Part shown: piece by piece, positions 6,144-9,202 of the stretch
How positions within the stretch are numbered: position 1 is the stretch's first letter
Layout of the letters: each line of letters begins with the position of its first letter
NCBI GenBank assembly: GCA_036395835.1
Contig: DASWCW010000079.1
Span: 1 to 9,202 of the forward strand
DNA: 9,202 nt
Source of the DNA: AP-16 sp036395835
GTDB lineage: Bacteria > Pseudomonadota > Alphaproteobacteria > Rhizobiales > Xanthobacteraceae
Direction of reading: 5' to 3'
Notes under the pieces: generated by a model
Database searches by the model: none
Seen by the model: only the letters and a program-made list of their open reading frames with translations
What the model was told of the DNA's origin: nothing
Position numbers and translations under genes: made by a program

Positions 6144-6962
6144 TTGAACGTGCAGCATGCGGCGATGGCAACGCAGCCGGGCAAGCGCGCTCGCTCGCTC
6201 GAAAGTCTGATCGACCACATTGCGCAAAGGATCCGGGCGGCACCAGCCGTGGAACGCCCGTTCCATCATCTCGAGTTCGACCGGATCTTTCCCGACGACG
6301 TCTATGCGGCGATGCTGCACGCGCTGCCGATCGCCGCGGATTACCGCCCGATGTCCGGGCGAAGCAAGGGACACGACAGGCCGGACGGCACGCCCACGCG
6401 GGTGAAGATCGATCTCTTTCCCGAATACATTCGGCATCTGCCCGAGGATAAGCGGCGGATCTGGCGCCTCGTCGGCCGCGCGTTGTGCTCGCGTTCGGTC
6501 GGGGCCGCGTTCGTCGAACGGCTGGCGCCGGGGCTCGAAGCGCGGTTCGGAAAAAATTTCGCCAAGGTCGGCTTCTATCCGATCCCGATTCTCACCCGCG
6601 ACATTCCCGGCTATCGCATCACGCCGCACACCGACACGCATTGGAAAGGCATCACGGTCCAGCTCTATCTGCCGCGCGACGAGCGCACCGCGCACATCGG
6701 CACAATTTTTCACGAGCGCCTGCCCGACCGGAGCCTGAGACGCGTGTCCCAGGTCAGGTTCGCACCGAACAGCGGCTACGCGTTTGCAGTCGGCGATGAT
6801 ACCTGGCACTCGGCCGATCCGGTCGGACCGGAAGTGGAGACCCGGGACAGCATTCTACTCACGTATTTCGTCGACGCCGGTCCGTTGCGTTTCTTGCGCA
6901 ATCGCGGCAAGCGGATCGGCAATTTCGTTCGCAACGAGGTGCGTCACTGGACGCACCGATGA
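6144..6962 (+). CDS. 2-oxoglutarate/Fe(II)-dependent dioxygenase-like protein, substrate unknown
   Basis: The protein carries the signature of the 2OG-Fe(II) oxygenase superfamily. The facial-triad His and Asp are in ITPHTDTHWKGITVQLYLP (His162, Asp164), inside a beta-strand-rich jelly-roll segment. The distal His is in DTWHSADP (His222). An Arg-x-Ser motif (Arg234, Ser236 in RDSILLTYF) would bind the 2-oxoglutarate carboxylate. No signal peptide or membrane helix is visible, so it is probably cytoplasmic. The substrate cannot be read from the sequence; hydroxylation of a small molecule, sugar or protein side chain are all possible. I place the start at TTG 6144 (272 residues) because GGAGG at 6134-6138 is 5 bases upstream. 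An ATG at 6114 gives 10 extra residues but has no ribosome site; GTG 6150 is another option. It lies between surE and pcm, which are often neighbours, so it may be a lineage-specific addition. Confidence 0.82.
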   Translation: MNVQHAAMATQPGKRARSLESLIDHIAQRIRAAPAVERPFHHLEFDRIFPDDVYAAMLHALPIAADYRPMSGRSKGHDRPDGTPTRVKIDLFPEYIRHLPEDKRRIWRLVGRALCSRSVGAAFVERLAPGLEARFGKNFAKVGFYPIPILTRDIPGYRITPHTDTHWKGITVQLYLPRDERTAHIGTIFHERLPDRSLRRVSQVRFAPNSGYAFAVGDDTWHSADPVGPEVETRDSILLTYFVDAGPLRFLRNRGKRIGNFVRNEVRHWTHR

Positions 6963-6980
6963 CGTGCCGAAGACGGCACG
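6963..6980 (+). terminator. GC-rich hairpin right after the dioxygenase stop
   Basis: CGTGCCG (6963-6969), loop AAGA, and CGGCACG (6974-6980) form a perfect 7-bp stem beginning on the base after the stop codon. No run of T follows, so it is not a classical intrinsic terminator. It may be a weak terminator, an mRNA 3'-end stabiliser or a processing signal between this gene and pcm. Confidence 0.4.
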
Positions 6981-7062
6981 ACCGGCGCTCGGCAGGAAAC
7001 CGCGGTGTTTGAAGCGCGTTGCCGCGGCTCCAGGGTGAGCCCGCGGGCGGCCTCGACGCAAC

Positions 7063-7068
7063 AAGGAG
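7063..7068 (+). promoter_or_regulatory. Ribosome binding site that sets the pcm start
   Basis: AAGGAG lies 7 bases before the GTG at 7076. It favours that codon over the upstream in-frame TTG at 7019, which has no such site, and over the ATG at 7082, which is 13 bases away. Confidence 0.7.
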
Positions 7069-7075
7069 ACGGCGC

Positions 7076-7765
7076 GTGCCGATGGTTCCGAGAGCGGGCG
7101 CCAACAGCGGCAGGATCGGCGAAAACGCCGACAGCGTCGGCCGCATGGAGTTCCTGCTCACGCTGCGCCGCCGCGGCATTGCCGACGCGGCGGTGCTGCG
7201 CGCGCTCGACGAAGTTCCGCGCGAGGAATTCGTGACGCCGGATTACGGCGACGCCGCCTACGCCGACCAGGCATTGCCGATCGAGTGCGGTCAGACCATC
7301 AGCCAGCCCTACGTCGTCGCCTATATGACGGAGCAGCTTCAGGTCGGGCCCGAGCATCACGCGCTGGAGGTCGGCACGGGCTCCGGCTATCAGGCGGCGG
7401 TGCTCTCGCGGCTCGCCCGCGACGTGGTTACCGTCGAGCGTTACCGCACGCTCGCCGAGGCGGCACGCAAGCGCTTCGAGAAGCTTGGCTATCGAAATGT
7501 CACGGTCGTGCTGGGCGACGGGCTCGCCGGCGTTCCGGCCTACGCGCCCTACGACCGCATCATCGTCACCGCCGCCGCGGAGAGCATCCCGCAGCCGCTC
7601 GTCGATGAGCTGGTCGAGGGCGGCATCCTGGTGCTGCCGCTCGGCCCCCACAACGACTCGCAGCGCATCGTCAAGCTGACCAAGCGCGAGGATGGGATCG
7701 AACGCGAGGATCTCATCTGGGTGCGGTTCGTGCCGCTGCTGCCGGGCCAGGCCCGCGAGCTGTGA
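7076..7765 (+). CDS. pcm: Protein-L-isoaspartate O-methyltransferase
   Basis: Pcm uses S-adenosylmethionine to methylate L-isoaspartyl residues in aged proteins, starting their repair. From GTG 7076 the protein has 229 residues, slightly longer than the roughly 208 of E. coli, because of an N-terminal extension of about 22 residues. The N-terminal helical segment (FLLTLRRRGIADAAVLRAL, then VPREEFV) is typical. GQTISQPYVVAYMTE (72-86) holds the conserved active-site Ser76. The AdoMet-binding motif I is ALEVGTGSGYQAAVLSRL (96-113). YDRIIVTAAAESIPQPLVDEL (159-179) and GGILVLPLG follow as the post-motif segments. In many proteobacteria pcm directly follows surE; here the dioxygenase gene and a 113-bp gap with hairpins lie between, so coupling to surE is looser. 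Confidence 0.96.
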   Translation: MPMVPRAGANSGRIGENADSVGRMEFLLTLRRRGIADAAVLRALDEVPREEFVTPDYGDAAYADQALPIECGQTISQPYVVAYMTEQLQVGPEHHALEVGTGSGYQAAVLSRLARDVVTVERYRTLAEAARKRFEKLGYRNVTVVLGDGLAGVPAYAPYDRIIVTAAAESIPQPLVDELVEGGILVLPLGPHNDSQRIVKLTKREDGIEREDLIWVRFVPLLPGQAREL

Positions 7766-7835
7766 TCGGTCCGGCATAGGCTGCCATTGCGGGTCGAGGG
7801 CGCCCGCCACAAGCAAAGGCAAACGATTGGAAAAT

Positions 7836-7868
7836 GCCTTCCGCGGCTTTTTCGCCCGCCCGGAAGGC
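7836..7868 (+). terminator. Inverted repeat downstream of pcm, possible terminator
   Basis: GCCTTCCG (7836-7843) and CGGAAGGC (7861-7868) form a perfect 8-bp stem around a 17-base loop that includes five T. The sequence after the stem turns AT-rich (GTTAATTGTTAA) but has no clean T run. Its place between pcm and a gene with its own likely promoter suits a terminator, although the long loop is a point against a strong one. Confidence 0.4.
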
Positions 7869-7872
7869 GCTC

Positions 7873-7924
7873 GTTAATTGTTAACCGTTCGTCTTCAAGG
7901 CTTGTTTACTCCGCGCTGCTTAAC
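7873..7924 (+). promoter_or_regulatory. AT-rich upstream region with three TTAA sites
   Basis: TTAA occurs at 7874, 7881 and 7920, the last two as TTAAC. TTAACC at 7881-7886 and TTTACT at 7904-7909, 17 bases apart, could serve as -35 and -10 elements (four of six matches each) for the lipoprotein gene. TTAAC resembles the half-site of the alphaproteobacterial cell-cycle regulator CtrA, but the full site needs TTAA pairs 7 bases apart, which is not seen here. This is a candidate promoter region only. Confidence 0.3.
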
Positions 7925-7959
7925 TCGGCGGGTTCGTTTGCGTACGGGTGGGTTGCGTC

Positions 7960-9202
7960 ATGCGTTTTCCGGAACCAGGCGGCTCGCGCGCCATTGCGCG
8001 CATGATCGCGGCGGCGTTCATCGCCGCCGGAGCGGCCGGCTGCAGCGATGCCTCGCGGTTCGGCGATCATGCGCTGTCGAACCCGTTCGCGTCCCGCCGC
8101 GAGGCGGCAAACCAGGCCGCGCCGGCGGAAGCTGCCCCGCTCGGGCGCGTCGAGGCGCAGCCGCTCGGGGTCCAGAGCGCAGCCCCGTTGCCGCCTCCGC
8201 CCGGCCCGACTTCCACCTATTATCCGCCGCGCGACACCACCGGATCGTTTGCGGCGGATTCGGCAGGTTCGAGCGGCGGGATCACGATCACGGTTGCGCC
8301 TGGGGACACGGTCGACGCGATTGCGCGACGCTACGGCGTGTCTTCCACCGCAATCATGCAGGCCAACCATCTGACGGCGGCAGCATCGATCCAGGCAGGG
8401 CAGAGCCTGCTCATTCCGGGGCATCATTCCCCGCGCCGGCCGGTCGCGTCCGTGCCCAGGCAGACCGCGGTAAGCCATGCCCGCACCCGAACAACCGCGC
8501 CGGCCGGCACGCACGTGGTCGCGCCGGGTGAGACGCTGAGCTCGGTCGCGCGCCTTTATGGCCACTCGCGCTCGACGATCGCCAAGGCCAACGAGATCAC
8601 GCCCGACACCAAGCTCAGGATCGGCCAGCAGTTGACCATCCCGGGGGCAAAGTCCACGCGCGTCGCAGCGGGCAATCCCGTTCGTTCGCCCCAAGCAGCC
8701 ACGGGCGGGCACGTGCCGGCGGTTCCCGTGCCTTCCCATTCCCCGCCCCCGCAGCGGGTCGCCACCGCGGAGGCCGGGGCTCCGTTGCCCGCCGCGGAAC
8801 CCGCGGTGATCAGGAGCGAAGCGCCGGCCGAAGCCACGAATTCAGCTGGCGGGTTCCGCTGGCCGGTACGCGGCCGCGTCATCGCCGGATTTGGACAGGA
8901 GACGAGCGGCCAGCATAACGACGGCATCAACCTCGCCGTTCCCGAGGGCACTTCGATCAAGGCCGCCGAAGAAGGCACCGTCGCCTACGCCGGCAGCGAG
9001 CTCAAGGGCTATGGGAATTTGCTGCTGGTGCGGCACAACAACGGTTTCGTCACCGCCTACGCGCACGCCAGCGAGCTGTTGGTCAAGCGTGGCGATCAGG
9101 TCAAGCGCGGCCAAATCATTGCCCGTGCCGGCCAGACCGGCAACGTCTCTTCCCCGCAGCTGCATTTCGAAATCCGCAAGGGTGCGACGCCGGTCGATCC
9201 GA
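7960..9202 (+). CDS. LysM and LytM (M23) domain lipoprotein, NlpD-like, 3' end outside window
   Basis: The frame runs open from ATG 7960 to the window edge (414 codons), so the gene is 3'-truncated. The N-terminus is a lipoprotein signal: Arg-containing start, hydrophobic segment, lipobox AAGC with Cys28 and Ser at +2, consistent with the outer membrane. A Pro/Ala-rich linker leads to two peptidoglycan-binding LysM domains, at about 108-154 (TVAPGDTVDAIARRYGV) and 183-229 (HVVAPGETLSSVARLYGH). After a second disordered linker, a LytM/M23 domain begins near 299 (FRWPVRGRVIAGFG). His319 and His369 are present, but the metal-binding Asp is replaced by Asn324 and the first His of the HxH motif by Gln400 (SPQLHFEIR). 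This matches degenerate NlpD-type domains that activate cell-wall amidases instead of cutting peptidoglycan. The 194-bp upstream gap suggests a separate promoter. Confidence 0.92.
   Translation, partial: MRFPEPGGSRAIARMIAAAFIAAGAAGCSDASRFGDHALSNPFASRREAANQAAPAEAAPLGRVEAQPLGVQSAAPLPPPPGPTSTYYPPRDTTGSFAADSAGSSGGITITVAPGDTVDAIARRYGVSSTAIMQANHLTAAASIQAGQSLLIPGHHSPRRPVASVPRQTAVSHARTRTTAPAGTHVVAPGETLSSVARLYGHSRSTIAKANEITPDTKLRIGQQLTIPGAKSTRVAAGNPVRSPQAATGGHVPAVPVPSHSPPPQRVATAEAGAPLPAAEPAVIRSEAPAEATNSAGGFRWPVRGRVIAGFGQETSGQHNDGINLAVPEGTSIKAAEEGTVAYAGSELKGYGNLLLVRHNNGFVTAYAHASELLVKRGDQVKRGQIIARAGQTGNVSSPQLHFEIRKGATPVDP

Noticed and set aside
7019..7075. Upstream TTG start for pcm adding 19 residues
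   Set aside because: There is no ribosome site before TTG 7019, whereas AAGGAG precedes GTG 7076 at a good distance; the extra residues are Arg/Gly-rich and unlike Pcm.
6944..7822. Antisense open frame across pcm
   Set aside because: It lies opposite the conserved Pcm motifs and has no recognisable family signature.
7873..7885. Full CtrA binding site
   Set aside because: The TTAA pair is separated by 3 bases, not 7, so it does not fit the known full site.

Overview
The window reads as a chromosomal housekeeping segment from a GC-rich alphaproteobacterium, most likely of the order Hyphomicrobiales (Rhizobiales). The main reason is gene order: nagZ, scpA, scpB, tatA, tatB, tatC, serS, surE, (an extra gene), pcm, then a LysM/M23 lipoprotein, all on the + strand. 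I recall this order from that group. Protein details such as the TatA amphipathic helix and the LytM domain wording also fit. I cannot name a genus.

Left part (1-2142): the 3' part of nagZ (muropeptide recycling) is followed by scpA and scpB, the kleisin and winged-helix partners of the SMC chromosome condensin. Each junction is a 4-base ATGA stop/start overlap, so the three are probably one translationally coupled unit. A 179-bp gap (2143-2321) with a candidate sigma-70-type promoter separates them from the next block.

Middle part (2322-6048): tatA, tatB and tatC encode the complete twin-arginine protein export system. tatB and tatC overlap by ATGA. serS (seryl-tRNA synthetase) and surE (5'/3'-nucleotidase) follow; surE starts on the base right after the serS stop. 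The tatA-tatB gap contains a perfect 14-bp AT-rich palindrome. tatB appears to start at an upstream GTG, because the codon where homologues have ATG is ATC here.

Right part (6049-9202): a 2-oxoglutarate/Fe(II) dioxygenase-like gene of unknown substrate lies between surE and pcm, which I remember as close neighbours in related genomes. pcm (protein L-isoaspartyl methyltransferase) follows. After a 194-bp gap holding a hairpin and several TTAA sites comes a lipoprotein with two LysM domains and a C-terminal LytM/M23 domain, cut by the window edge. Two metal-site or catalytic residues of that domain are substituted, which suggests an NlpD-type amidase activator rather than a hydrolase.

Functionally the segment joins chromosome segregation (ScpAB), envelope turnover and division (NagZ, NlpD-like), protein export (Tat), translation (SerS) and damage repair or stationary-phase survival (SurE, Pcm). 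No mobile element, CRISPR array, tRNA or rRNA was seen, and no gap exceeds 300 bases. I found no wholly new system; the most unusual item is the dioxygenase between surE and pcm.
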